Shown here: piece by piece, positions 18,023-28,200 of the stretch | Layout of the letters: each line of letters begins with the position of its first letter | How positions within the stretch are numbered: the first letter of the stretch is position 1 | Origin: DFXE01 sp032054765 | Lineage (GTDB): Bacteria; Bacteroidota; Bacteroidia; Bacteroidales; Tannerellaceae | NCBI GenBank assembly: GCA_032054765.1 | Contig: DAMBSC010000021.1 | Location: 1-64,000 of the forward strand | Length of the DNA: 64,000 bases | Direction: 5' to 3' | Made by a program: the position numbers and the translations under genes | The notes under the pieces: generated by a model | Databases searched by the model: none | What the model was told of the DNA's origin: nothing | What the model saw: the letters and a program-made list of their open reading frames with translations, nothing else

Positions 18023-18104
18023 TTTCACCCGGGTGAAAAGAAGATTCCACCTTGGTGAAATTAATTTTCCACCCGGGTGGGAAGATCATTTCACCAAGGT
18101 GGAA
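18023..18104. repeat. second 82-bp array of four 16-bp near-palindromes, 22-bp period
   Basis: Four 16-bp sites are separated by exactly 6 bp: TTTCACCCGGGTGAAA (18023-18038, perfect), TTCCACCTTGGTGAAA (18045-18060), TTCCACCCGGGTGGGA (18067-18082) and TTTCACCAAGGTGGAA (18089-18104). The spacers AGAAGA, TTAATT and AGATCA are unlike each other. Sites 1+2 and 3+4 can each fold as one 38-nt hairpin. The sequence is GC-rich in an AT-rich gap. Length, unit number, unit size and spacing equal those of 7240-7321, but the core (CACCnnGGTG) is unrelated. It lies about 115 bp upstream of the HTCS -7 box and 270 bp before the SusC operator. Confidence 0.87.
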
Positions 18105-18235
18105 TGATTAAATAGTCGTGATATAAAAAATAAAACACCGGGACATAAATAATAAAAGATGGTATCTTTTAATGAATACTATCCTAAAGCGGGTTAAAAC
18201 ATATATAACCTAGGAATGTAATACTGAACTTCTTC

Positions 18236-18328
18236 GGGTGACAGCACCGATGTTATAGATGAGAGGAACCTGTCACCCATTTATCCTTTATGTAGAAAGG
18301 ATTTGGAGCGTTCGGTGACAGGTGACAC
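18236..18328. repeat. GGTGACAG inverted and tandem repeat
   Basis: GGGTGACAG (18236-18244) and CTGTCACCC (18270-18278) form a perfect 9-bp inverted repeat with a 25-nt loop. A further tandem copy GGTGACAGGTGACAC lies at 18314-18328. It could be a small dispersed repeat or a structured leader; nothing in the sequence decides. Confidence 0.6.
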
Positions 18329-18373
18329 GTGTTTGTGAAAACTCTTTATATATGTGGAGATAGATTATAATTC

Positions 18374-18412
18374 AGGACGTTTTTTGATATCTAAAGGACG
18401 TATATTGATATC
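18374..18412 (+). promoter_or_regulatory. candidate HTCS operator: two 18-bp direct repeats
   Basis: AGGACGTTTTTTGATATC (18374-18391) and AGGACGTATATTGATATC (18395-18412) differ at two positions and are spaced 3 bp apart (21-bp period, about two helical turns). This suits a dimeric AraC-type DNA-binding domain such as that of the adjacent HTCS. A TTTTG that may belong to a weak -7 element ends at 18438; SusC starts at 18548. The same 18-3-18 layout with different sequence occurs at 59425-59463 near the other HTCS. Confidence 0.75.
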
Positions 18413-18547
18413 GTATTCCTTTTAAAACTACAATTTTGTCACAGCTAATCAACCGTCATGAATATACTAATTTAATAACAACAGATAAAGCCATGAATGC
18501 ATTTACTATCCTGAAAATTAAACATATTATTATTTAAAAATTATTTT

Positions 18548-21500
18548 ATGAAAAGATCTATTGTAACATTCTTATTGATGTTATTTGCTTATGTGGGTTT
18601 TGCACAGCAGAACCTAACCGGTACCATCCTTGAAGAAGGTTCTTCCGAGCCTTTGATTGGAGCTGCCGTTCAGATAAAGGACTCCCAGACAGGAACTATT
18701 ACGGATCTGGACGGTCGGTTTACCATTGCTGTTTCACCCGGACAAATTTTGTTGGTATCTTACGTAGGTATGGTTTCTCAGCAAATCCCGGTAAAAGAAG
18801 GTATGAACGATATAACGATCCGAATGGCCGGCAATACACATGATCTGGGCGAAATCGTTGTAGTTGGTTACGGTGTACAGAAAAAAGTCAATCTTACAGG
18901 TTCTGTATCTTCTGTACAGGGAGAATCGTTGGAACGTCGTCCGGTAGCAGATGCCGTACAAAGTCTACAGGGAATGGTTCCCGGATTACTGGTAAGTAAT
19001 TCCAATGCAGGCCGCCCAGGTGGAACAGGAACGTTAACACTGCGTGGACAAGGCAACTTGGATGATAATGCCAATCCGTATATATTGGTTGACGGAGTAG
19101 AAATGAGCCTTTCAGACGTGAATCCCAGCGATATTGAAAACATTTCAGTATTGAAAGACGCGGCGGCTTGTGCTATTTACGGAGCCCGTGCGGCGTATGG
19201 TGTAATTCTGGTAACTACCAAAAAAGGGGAAGAAGGTAAGATGCGTATAAACTACCAAGGAACTACAGGGTGGAGTACACCTACCGTACTACCGGATATG
19301 GTAGACTCTTACTCTTTTGCGCAATACTGGAATGCAGGTTGTATCAATGCCGGCTCTCCACGTTTGTACAGTGATGAAAAACTTGGCCTATTGCAACAGT
19401 ATATAAATAACCCCGGCAGTGTTGATCCCTGGTTTGAACTACCGGCTAATTCCAGTATGAATCCGGCCTTTGAAAATTCGGAATCAGGGATAGGTAATGT
19501 AGATTATTTCGATTTACATTATAAGAATTGGGCTTTTAAGCAGAATCATAATATAAGTTTAAGTGGGGGAGGCAAAGCGGCACAGTATTATATTTCAGGT
19601 GGCTATTACTCTGAGGATGGTATTTTGCGTTATGCGGACATGGACTTTAGCCGGTATAATTTCACCGCAAATATAACTTCTCAATTGACAGAATGGATGA
19701 AGCTGAAGGTAAACACCAAGTTTATTCATTCAGATCAGAACACCCCGTTTGGTGACGGTGGTATCAGCGAAGGTTTTTATCACTCACTGGCACGTTTCCG
19801 TCCGACGGTTTCTCCTGTTGACCCGAATGGTCATTTTACGGAATTAACAATGATACCTTATCTGCAAAGCGGTACGTACACAAACACACAACGGGATGAT
19901 ATGAATATCACTGCCGGACTGGATGTTCAACCCATTAAGAACTGGTTTATATTCTTTGACTATACCTATAAACTGGGGAACAAAGAATATGAAGCGCTGA
20001 ATGTCAGTCCGCTTATTTATGGAGCTGATGGAGTTAGTACTTCCAAAGGGGTACGTTCAGAGTTAGGTATGTCTCCTGACGGTAAATTTACCCGTAGTTA
20101 CAGCCGGTCACGTTATCAGTCGGTCAATTTGTATACAAACTATCTCTTTAGTCTGGCAGAGAAGCATAATTTTACGTTGATGGCCGGTTTTCAGGAAGAA
20201 GATTATAACTACAGTTTAATGAAGAATTCAATTACCGGTTTGTATTCAACCAGTAATCCGAATGTAGGTATGGGAACAGGTGATAAAACAGTTGTTGATA
20301 CCCGTAACGGATGGGCTACCCGTGGTTTCTTCGGTCGTATTAATTATGATTACGATGGACGATATTTGCTGGAAGTAAATGGACGTTATGATGGTTCTTC
20401 CCGTTTTGCATCAGGTCATCGCTGGGGGTTCTTTCCCTCTGTTTCGTTGGGTTGGAACATAACCCGTGAACAATTTATGAGTTCTGTAACGGATGTTCTG
20501 TCTAACCTTAAACTACGCGCTTCGTATGGGTTACTGGGAAATCAGGCAGGTGCTGCCTTATATACGTTTGCTTCAACGATGGAACTGAATAACGTATTGG
20601 GGAATTATATCTTCTCGGACGGACGACATGTGTTTACAAGGGCACCCGGCGTGGTAAACCCGGCTACTACATGGGAGAAGGTGGAAAGTAAGAACATCGG
20701 TATCGACTTCGGATTTTTTGCAAATGCGCTGACAGGTTCATTTGATGTGTTTCAACGCGATACTAAGGATATGTTAGGACCGGGTGTGGACTTTCCTGAT
20801 TTCTTTGGTGCAGACGCGCCCAAAACCAATAATGCACGTATGCGGAACCGCGGATGGGAATTGGCATTAAATTATCGTGGACAAATAAACAAAGACATTC
20901 AGTACAGCGTAGGAGGATCTATTTCCGATGCTACTTCTGAAGTGACTGAATATGCTAATCCAACGGGAACAAATCCTAAGGATAATTGGTATACCGGTAA
21001 GAAGGTAGGAGAAATCTGGGGATATCGTGCTGATGGATTAATTCAAACACAGGAAGAAGCGGATGCGTATAATGAAAAATACGATTTATCTTTTATTAGT
21101 GGTAAGCCCTGGACTCCGGGTGATGTAAAGTATCGTGATCTGAATAGTGACAATAAAATTAATAACGGAAGTAATAAATTAGGTGATATGGGCGATATGA
21201 CAGTTATCGGTAATACTACGCCTCGTTATCAATATACGGTAAATGGTTCTATCAGTTGGAAAGGTATCAGCTTAAGCATGATGTTCCAGGGAGTGGCGAA
21301 ACGTGACTGGAATCCGGGAACAGGTGCTTACTTTTGGGGAAGCGGCCCTTATGCGCAGGTAACTGTTTTCAAAGAACATCTTGATTTCTGGAGTGAATCG
21401 AATCCTAATGCTTATTATCCGAAACCTTATATTCATACTGCCGGAGGTGTTGTCCCTTTCCGTGACAAAACAATGACTACCAGTGACCGGTATATCCAGA

Positions 21501-21745
21501 ACGGAGCTTACTGCCGCTTGAAGAACCTGACAGTCAGTTACGATATCCCAACCGTTTGGACAAATAAAGCAGGTCTGCAAAAAGTACAAGTATTCTTCTC
21601 CGGTGAGAACCTTCTGACTTTTACAAAGCTAAAAGGAATGTTTGATCCGGAATCCATATATACTAAAAATGATTATACAAGTGAAGGAGGGAAAAACTAT
21701 CCGATGAACCGTGTTGTATCTGTAGGTTTAGTTGTTAATTTATAA
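18548..21745 (+). CDS. SusC-like TonB-dependent outer-membrane transporter
   Basis: This 1065-residue importer moves glycan fragments across the outer membrane using TonB energy. It has a signal peptide (about 1-19), a carboxypeptidase-regulatory-like domain (about 22-95), the TonB-box-like EIVVVGYGVQKKVNLTGSV (about 102-120), and a plug domain with NPYILVDGVEMSLSDVNPSDIE and SVLKDAAACAIYGARAAYGVILVTTKKG. A long barrel ends in VVSVGLVVNL. SusD follows after 12 bases and the sulfatase 11 bases after that, so this is one operon, probably activated by the divergent HTCS. The partner sulfatase suggests a sulfated substrate. Confidence 0.95.
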   Translation: MKRSIVTFLLMLFAYVGFAQQNLTGTILEEGSSEPLIGAAVQIKDSQTGTITDLDGRFTIAVSPGQILLVSYVGMVSQQIPVKEGMNDITIRMAGNTHDLGEIVVVGYGVQKKVNLTGSVSSVQGESLERRPVADAVQSLQGMVPGLLVSNSNAGRPGGTGTLTLRGQGNLDDNANPYILVDGVEMSLSDVNPSDIENISVLKDAAACAIYGARAAYGVILVTTKKGEEGKMRINYQGTTGWSTPTVLPDMVDSYSFAQYWNAGCINAGSPRLYSDEKLGLLQQYINNPGSVDPWFELPANSSMNPAFENSESGIGNVDYFDLHYKNWAFKQNHNISLSGGGKAAQYYISGGYYSEDGILRYADMDFSRYNFTANITSQLTEWMKLKVNTKFIHSDQNTPFGDGGISEGFYHSLARFRPTVSPVDPNGHFTELTMIPYLQSGTYTNTQRDDMNITAGLDVQPIKNWFIFFDYTYKLGNKEYEALNVSPLIYGADGVSTSKGVRSELGMSPDGKFTRSYSRSRYQSVNLYTNYLFSLAEKHNFTLMAGFQEEDYNYSLMKNSITGLYSTSNPNVGMGTGDKTVVDTRNGWATRGFFGRINYDYDGRYLLEVNGRYDGSSRFASGHRWGFFPSVSLGWNITREQFMSSVTDVLSNLKLRASYGLLGNQAGAALYTFASTMELNNVLGNYIFSDGRHVFTRAPGVVNPATTWEKVESKNIGIDFGFFANALTGSFDVFQRDTKDMLGPGVDFPDFFGADAPKTNNARMRNRGWELALNYRGQINKDIQYSVGGSISDATSEVTEYANPTGTNPKDNWYTGKKVGEIWGYRADGLIQTQEEADAYNEKYDLSFISGKPWTPGDVKYRDLNSDNKINNGSNKLGDMGDMTVIGNTTPRYQYTVNGSISWKGISLSMMFQGVAKRDWNPGTGAYFWGSGPYAQVTVFKEHLDFWSESNPNAYYPKPYIHTAGGVVPFRDKTMTTSDRYIQNGAYCRLKNLTVSYDIPTVWTNKAGLQKVQVFFSGENLLTFTKLKGMFDPESIYTKNDYTSEGGKNYPMNRVVSVGLVVNL

Positions 21746-21757
21746 TTTAGATATCTT

Positions 21758-23608
21758 ATGAAAAAAAGAAATATAATTTTAGGTTTAGCCTTGATTTTCG
21801 GTCTTTCCGGTTGTTTTGATCTGGATAAAATGCCGGAGGGTGTCCTTTCTACCGCACAGCCGTTCAGTAGTACAGGTGAAATGAGAAATTATCTGGATCA
21901 GTTTTACCAGACCGGTAATCCGAAATATGGAAATGTAAATTACGGAGATGGGCTACGAGCACAAGGGTTTAGCGCCGGTGGGGGTAGTGATATTGCTGGT
22001 TACGATACGCATAGCGACAATATGGCTTCAAGTTCTGTAAGTACCCGTCTGGCAGGAGAGACGACTTTGAGCGGTGCATCAAAATTGACAAACTATACGG
22101 CTATCCGTAATCTTAACTTTATGCTTTGTAATCTGGATAATTGTGTAGAAGCAGGAACACCGGATTTTGAGCAATATGTTGGTGAAGCCTATTACTTTCG
22201 TGCATGGTATTATTATAAGATGTTTGTGGATTATGGTCCGTTAACCTGGATTAGTGTTCCACTTAATCCTAATGAAGAAGAAATGAAACTTCCCCGTGAT
22301 AGCCGTACGGTTATTGCTGATAGTATACTAGCGGACCTGGATAAGGCTATTCTTTATCTGAGTGAACAGTCTAATAGTGCGTCTATGCGTGTGCATAAAG
22401 ACGTTGCGCGTGCTTTAAAGAGCGAAGTTGCTCTTTTTGAAGGTACATGGGAGAAATACCATAAGGCAAAAGGTGATCAGTTTTACGATCCTTCTGTTAC
22501 TGAAGAGAAGATACGCAGTTATTTTACACAGTCTGCTGAAGCAGCAAAGGAAGTTATGGATCGGGGTGTTTGGAGAATTTACTCTACGGGAAATGTACAG
22601 GAAGATTACAGGCAAATGTTTCAGACAACTGATTTATCCGGCAATCCGGAAGTTCTTTGGTTTAAAATGTACGATGGCGACCAGATTGGTAATAATGTAA
22701 ATCGTTACCTGAATCAGGGCGGAGGTGGAGTAGGGGTTACGGCATCATTGGTAGACGACTACCTGACCATTGAGGGCAAACCTTTTACCGGTACGGAACG
22801 GGTAGAAGCAAAAAAAACATTCGGTAATGAATTACTATCTACCTTACGTGATCCCCGTTTGGCGCAAACGGTATGTATTCCGGGTCAGCAATTACGTCCG
22901 GATGACACGCCTCCTTATTATATGGTTCCTCCTTTAGTCGGTACTTCTTCCTATAATCAGAATATGACAGGTTATTCGTTGCTGAAACATGTACAGATTG
23001 ATTATACCGGTAGCCTTGATGCTGAATTTAAGGGAGCAACACCGGCAATTCAATTCCGTTATGCAGATATTTTATTAAATTATGCAGAAGCTTTAGCAGA
23101 ATTGGACGGGACAGCAAATTCTCAGAAAATAATTATAGCTTTACAACCATTACGCGATCGTATAGGTATGCCCGCCATTGATTTTGATAGAGAATATAAT
23201 CAGGAAAACGATTATCCGTTCCGTCATTTAGATAAATACATTCAGGCTGTTCGCCGTGAACGCCGGATTGAAAAAGCATGCGAAGGCCGTCGCCTGGAAG
23301 ATATCCTGCGTTGGGCTGCTGCTGACGAATTAATTGTTGGAAAATGGCCGAAAGGCGCATTGTTTATCGGAAGTAATCTGGAGAATCATCCGCAATACGA
23401 TGGTAAGTTAATATATGATCAATCCTCCGGAAATACGCTCTTCTTAACCGGAAAGCCGGGTGACGGATTACGATATGTAATACCTACTAATCCGGCTGGT
23501 TATGAACAGGGATGGCAATTTAATGTAAATCGGGATTATCTGTTACCTATTCAACCCCGTATGTTGTCCTTAACCGGAGATGAATGGAAACAAAACCCGG
23601 GTTGGTAA
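21758..23608 (+). CDS. SusD/RagB-family surface glycan-binding lipoprotein
   Basis: This 616-residue lipoprotein is the lid of the SusC transporter upstream. Lipobox LSGC gives lipidated Cys19. The TPR-like helical fold shows the usual SusD marks: NYTAIRNLNFMLCNLD, EAYYFRAWYYYKMFVDYGPLTWI, AIQFRYADILLNYAEALAEL, then IQAVRRERRIEKACEGRRLEDILRW. The C-terminus LLPIQPRMLSL is characteristic. It would hold the glycan at the cell surface. The ligand is not predictable from the sequence. Confidence 0.95.
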   Translation: MKKRNIILGLALIFGLSGCFDLDKMPEGVLSTAQPFSSTGEMRNYLDQFYQTGNPKYGNVNYGDGLRAQGFSAGGGSDIAGYDTHSDNMASSSVSTRLAGETTLSGASKLTNYTAIRNLNFMLCNLDNCVEAGTPDFEQYVGEAYYFRAWYYYKMFVDYGPLTWISVPLNPNEEEMKLPRDSRTVIADSILADLDKAILYLSEQSNSASMRVHKDVARALKSEVALFEGTWEKYHKAKGDQFYDPSVTEEKIRSYFTQSAEAAKEVMDRGVWRIYSTGNVQEDYRQMFQTTDLSGNPEVLWFKMYDGDQIGNNVNRYLNQGGGGVGVTASLVDDYLTIEGKPFTGTERVEAKKTFGNELLSTLRDPRLAQTVCIPGQQLRPDDTPPYYMVPPLVGTSSYNQNMTGYSLLKHVQIDYTGSLDAEFKGATPAIQFRYADILLNYAEALAELDGTANSQKIIIALQPLRDRIGMPAIDFDREYNQENDYPFRHLDKYIQAVRRERRIEKACEGRRLEDILRWAAADELIVGKWPKGALFIGSNLENHPQYDGKLIYDQSSGNTLFLTGKPGDGLRYVIPTNPAGYEQGWQFNVNRDYLLPIQPRMLSLTGDEWKQNPGW

Positions 23609-23619
23609 AAATGTAATTT

Positions 23620-25206
23620 ATGGCAGATATTAAATCAACAGTATTATTTTCTTTAACAGGAGCAGCGGTGTTAATATCGCTATCCTCCTGTAAAGGAAAA
23701 AAAGAAGAAGAGGAAGCAGGCAATAAGCGTATGAATATTCTCTACATTATGTGTGATGATCATTCCTTCCAGACAATAAGCGCTTATGATAACCGGTTTA
23801 TCGAAACTCCGAATATTGATCGGATAAGCAAAGAAGGAGTTCGTTTCACGAATAGTTTTGTTGCCAACTCATTAAGTGGTCCCAGCCGGGCTTGTCTACT
23901 TACGGGTAAGCATAGTCATAAAAATGGTTTTACCGACAATTCGAAGACATTTGATGGTGAACAGCAAACATTCCCCAAGTTATTAAGACAAGCCGGTTAC
24001 CAAACGGCAATAGTTGGTAAATGGCATTTGATTTCTGAACCTACAGGATTTGATTACTGGAATATTCTGATCGGACAGGGAGAGTATTATAATCCTTATT
24101 TCATAGATAACGGTGAGAAAAGGAAGATTGAAGGATATGCCACCAATATTACTACTGATCTGGCAATCGAGTGGTTGGATCAGAAAAGGGATAAGGATAA
24201 ACCATTCTGCCTCTTATTACATCATAAAGCTCCACACAGAACATGGATGCCGGACACCTGTGATCTTGATCTGTATGATGATATTGTATTTCCTGTTCCT
24301 GAAACGTTCTATGATAAATACGAAGGAAGAGTAGCTGCTTCCCAGCAGGAAATGAGTATTATTAAAGATATGGATCTGGTGTATGATTTGAAACTGGCTG
24401 ATAAAGAAAACGAAATCCACTCCAAACCGGACCTTGAAAAAGCCGGCCGTTCTATGTATAACCGGATGACACCTGAGCAAAAAGCTGCATGGGATAAACA
24501 TTATGACCCGATCATTAAAGAATTCAAAGAAAAAAAACTGACCGGCAAAGAACTGGCTGAATGGAAATATCAACAATATATGCATGATTATATTCGTGTA
24601 ATTCATTCAGTCGACCGGAATGTAGGGTATGTTTTGGATTATCTGGAAAAGAATCATTTACTGGATAATACGATTATAGTATATACATCTGATCAAGGAT
24701 TTTATATGGGCGAACATGGATGGTTTGACAAACGTTTTATGTATGAAGAATCTTTCCGTACTCCCATGCTCGTACGTTTTCCGGATGGTTTAAAAGGAGA
24801 TATTCCTGAAATGGTTCAGAACATAGACCATGCAGCTACCTTCTTGGATTTGGCAGGTGCTGAGATACCTGCAGATATTCAAGGAACTTCTTATTTACCG
24901 TTACTAAAGGGAGAAAAGCCTAAAGATTGGCGTACTTCTTTGTACTATCATTATTATGAATATCCGGCAGAACATGCAGTAAAACGTCATTACGGGGTAC
25001 GTACGGATCGTTATAAATTAATTCATTTCTACAATGACATTGACGAATGGGAACTTTATGATCTGGAAAAAGATCCAATTGAAATGCATAATGTATATCA
25101 TGAACCTGGTAATGAACAGATCATCGAACAATTGATGACTGAACTTCATAGATTACAGAAACAATATGATGATCCGATAGAATCCGAATTAAAAAGGGGA
25201 AATTAA
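23620..25206 (+). CDS. type I sulfatase (S1 family), Ser-type active site
   Basis: A 528-residue sulfatase that removes sulfate esters from a sugar. A lipobox (SLSSC, Cys24) suggests a membrane-attached protein. Active site: the signature Ser86-Gly-Pro88-Ser-Arg90 followed by ACLLTG, with metal ligands Asp46-Asp47 (MCDDHS) and a later DQGFYMGEHGWFDK. The modified residue is a serine, so maturation to formylglycine needs an anaerobic sulfatase-maturating enzyme, which is not in this window. The GKHSHKNGFTDN region resembles S1_11 (GlcNAc-6-sulfatase type) members, but subfamily is tentative. Third gene of the SusCD operon; no glycosidase accompanies it. Confidence 0.9.
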   Translation: MADIKSTVLFSLTGAAVLISLSSCKGKKEEEEAGNKRMNILYIMCDDHSFQTISAYDNRFIETPNIDRISKEGVRFTNSFVANSLSGPSRACLLTGKHSHKNGFTDNSKTFDGEQQTFPKLLRQAGYQTAIVGKWHLISEPTGFDYWNILIGQGEYYNPYFIDNGEKRKIEGYATNITTDLAIEWLDQKRDKDKPFCLLLHHKAPHRTWMPDTCDLDLYDDIVFPVPETFYDKYEGRVAASQQEMSIIKDMDLVYDLKLADKENEIHSKPDLEKAGRSMYNRMTPEQKAAWDKHYDPIIKEFKEKKLTGKELAEWKYQQYMHDYIRVIHSVDRNVGYVLDYLEKNHLLDNTIIVYTSDQGFYMGEHGWFDKRFMYEESFRTPMLVRFPDGLKGDIPEMVQNIDHAATFLDLAGAEIPADIQGTSYLPLLKGEKPKDWRTSLYYHYYEYPAEHAVKRHYGVRTDRYKLIHFYNDIDEWELYDLEKDPIEMHNVYHEPGNEQIIEQLMTELHRLQKQYDDPIESELKRGN

Positions 25207-25218
25207 AAACAGATCTGT

Positions 25219-25264
25219 AGAAACGAAGTCATTTGATTTAACAATAAAATGAAACTTCGTTTCT
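25219..25264. terminator. stem-loop between convergent sulfatase and GH78 genes
   Basis: AGAAACGAAGT (25219-25229) and ACTTCGTTTCT (25254-25264) form a perfect 11-bp stem around 24 bases. It lies between two convergent stop codons (25206 and 25292), so it may end both transcripts. There is no strong T run on either side, so the call is moderate. Confidence 0.5.
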
Positions 25265-25291
25265 CCAGGCTTATAAGTTTTAATAATCTGA

Positions 25292-28200
25292 TTAGTTAAC
25301 AGGGCTTTTTATCTTGTACTCTCCGGATTGTACTTTAAACTTGTATTTTCCGTTCTCTGTTCCTATGTACTGTATTCCATCAACCTTAGAAATAGATTTG
25401 CCTGATTCATAGATACTTTCAAGAGAAGGGGCTGACATGTACAAAGTGGCTGTTGTATTGGCGGGAATACTCAGTTGGTAATGAACAGCATTATCTTTTA
25501 TTTCCCAACCGCTTTTAATTTGTCCATACATCGAATCGTAATAACCTTTAGCAAAAGTCATTTTACCCGTAGGATCAGGTTCAGGTTGAAGAATAAAATG
25601 TTTGAAACCGGGCTCGTTTTCATCCCTTTCTATACCTAAAGAATAATTATACATCCATGACCCGACGGCTCCGAATGAATAATGGTTGAATGAATTCATT
25701 CCATTATTACCTCCAAAACCATTGGTATGTGTATATGAATTTAGCCTTTCCCAGATAGTTGTAGCTCCTTGTTCTACAGGATAAAGCCATGAAGGGTAGG
25801 AGGTTTGTTGCAATAAACGGTAGGCAACATCAGTTGCTCCATTGTCTGATAATGCTTTACTGATCCAGGCTGTTCCTATAAAGCCGGTCATAAGAGAGTA
25901 GGGGGGACATACTGTTCCTTTGAATATATTTGCAAAATCAGTTGTGTTTTCACGGGTAACTGTATTTATGAAGTTTTTGGCAGCCTCCTCTTTGTTTTTA
26001 TCATTATAAATATTGAATACCAGGGGAAGTGCATAAGAGGTTTGAGTATCAATCAAATCTCCGGCAACCGCTTTGGAATCAGCATACTGTTTAAATCCTG
26101 AACGAATCGTTTTCTTTGTTGACGGATCTACATAGGTTGTATTGAAAAATGCTTTTCGTTCCCGGTAAAGTTTTTCGAACCGTTTAGCATCTTCTGTTTT
26201 ATCCAGTATGGTAGCTATTTTGGAAAGTATTTCCAAGTCATAGATAAAATAAGCTTCCCAAAGCAATGTGTTATCATTTTTTTGTAATTCCGGACCGAGC
26301 CAGTCTCCTAAATTACCTTCCGTTAATATCTTAGTTTGTGGATCTATATACGTTTCCAGATAATTGATATATTGCTTCATGGCATCGTAATGCTCTGCCA
26401 GCATTTCTTTATCTCCATATTGCAGATAGCTTTCCCACGGAACGGTAATCCCGGCACTACCCCATAAAACTCCGCCAAAACCTCCGCCTAAAGGCGCTAC
26501 ATCAGCAAATCTACCATCTTCTCGTTGTACATCGCGTATAGCAAGCATATGTCTTCTCAGGAATTGTGGTAAATGTGCCATATAAGTAGCCGTACGGGAA
26601 TAAACGGAAATATCACCACTCCATCCTAAACGTTCATTCCGTTGCGGGCAGTCAGTTGGTATGGAAAGGAAATTTCCTAATGTAGACCATGTTATGTTTT
26701 CCCAGAGTTTATTAACCGTTTTATTAGAAGTTTCATAATAAGATGATAATTCTTTTATAGAGCTTGTTACTTCTCCTTTTACGGCTTTTACAGGAAGTGG
26801 CTTGTCAATCCCTGTTATTTCAATAAAACGATAGCCGTGGAAAGTAAATCGAGGATTGATTATTTCGTTACCGCCTTTGGTGAAATAGATGTCCTGAGCC
26901 AAAGCACCACGAATATTTTCCAGCATAATCATCCCTATATTCCCTTTATATTCTGGTAAATCAGGATATTTTACTTCCGCATAACGAATGGTTATCTTCT
27001 TACCTGCCGTTTCTCCTGAAAGTTCTATTTTCGGTACACCCACCATATTTTGTCCCATATCATATACATAGACTCCCGGGCGGACTTCATCCATTGAGAT
27101 GGCTGTTAACTCTTTCATTTTTGTTGCATTTTCTCCGAATTGTCCAATGAGTTTCATTTTTGAATAATCGTGAACCTGAGGTAATCCGGGAAGATTTTCG
27201 GTAGCAATATACCCTTTTAATGGAATTTCTTTAGCGGGTTGCCAGTTATTGTCGTTGAAAGCGGTAGTGTTCCATCCTTTAACAGCACTTTCTTTCTTGG
27301 CGTCATAGACTTCTCCCTGAAAGAAACTTCCGAAACGAATAGGTCCGTCATTGAAGTATTTCCAGTTTTCAGGAGTGGTAACCACAACATCTTTTGTTCC
27401 GTCTTCATACGTGACAACTAATTGGGCAAGTAGGGATTGTCTGTCACCAAAATAGTTGTATAAATAACCGGAGTAATGAACTCCGCCACTCCACCAGCCT
27501 TCTCCCAGAAGAGCACCTATTGCATTTTCCCCTTTTTGGATATTATCGGTTACATCATATGTCTGGTATAAATGAGTCAATGTATATTGTGTGATCCCCG
27601 GATTGAAACAATCATCACCAATGCGTTTACCATTCATATATACCTCATATATTCCTCGTGCAGTAACATATAAACGTGCTTTAACTATTTCACTTTCTTT
27701 TGTTTTAAAGGTACTACGAAGCATTGGCATAGCATTCCGTTGAGGTGTAGTTAATTGAAATATTCCGTTTTTACCACCCTCTATTTTGCCAGGTTTATCT
27801 GAATACAAAAGGTTAGAGGGGTTACGGTAATGACGCACTTCTACATTAGAAATCGTAACAGATTGTTTCTGCGGTATAGAAAAACCAATATCCGCTACCA
27901 TAGGAAACGCAATATAATCGCTACTGTTTCCTACAGGATTGAGATGAACATCCGCAACCTGATTTTCTTTCTCTGTACCATCTATATATACTTGGGTAGA
28001 ACCAAATAGTGAATGAATATATACGGTATGAGTATCGTATTTGTTTTTATCATTTATAAGAGAACCGGGTATATCAAAGCTTTTAAAAGGAATATCTTTT
28101 TTATCGTCAGGATGATAACCTACACGATAGACATGAAGCAGTGCTCCACCATTTCTCCCAAGATTTGTTATATCGATCTCTACAAGGATATAGGATTGGT

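Larger units (their letters stand above)
17876..18547. other. 672-bp divergent intergenic region between HTCS and SusC
   Basis: No gene is seen here. From left to right it holds the HTCS promoter box (17901-17908), the second 82-bp palindrome array (18023-18104), a GGTGACAG inverted/tandem repeat (18236-18328), and the direct-repeat candidate HTCS operator (18374-18412). The remaining AT-rich leader runs to the SusC start. Confidence 0.8.

Noticed and set aside
18023..18104. CRISPR array
   Set aside because: The repeats are 16 bp with 6-bp spacers, palindromic and imperfect; no cas genes are present. Typical CRISPR repeats and spacers are both longer.
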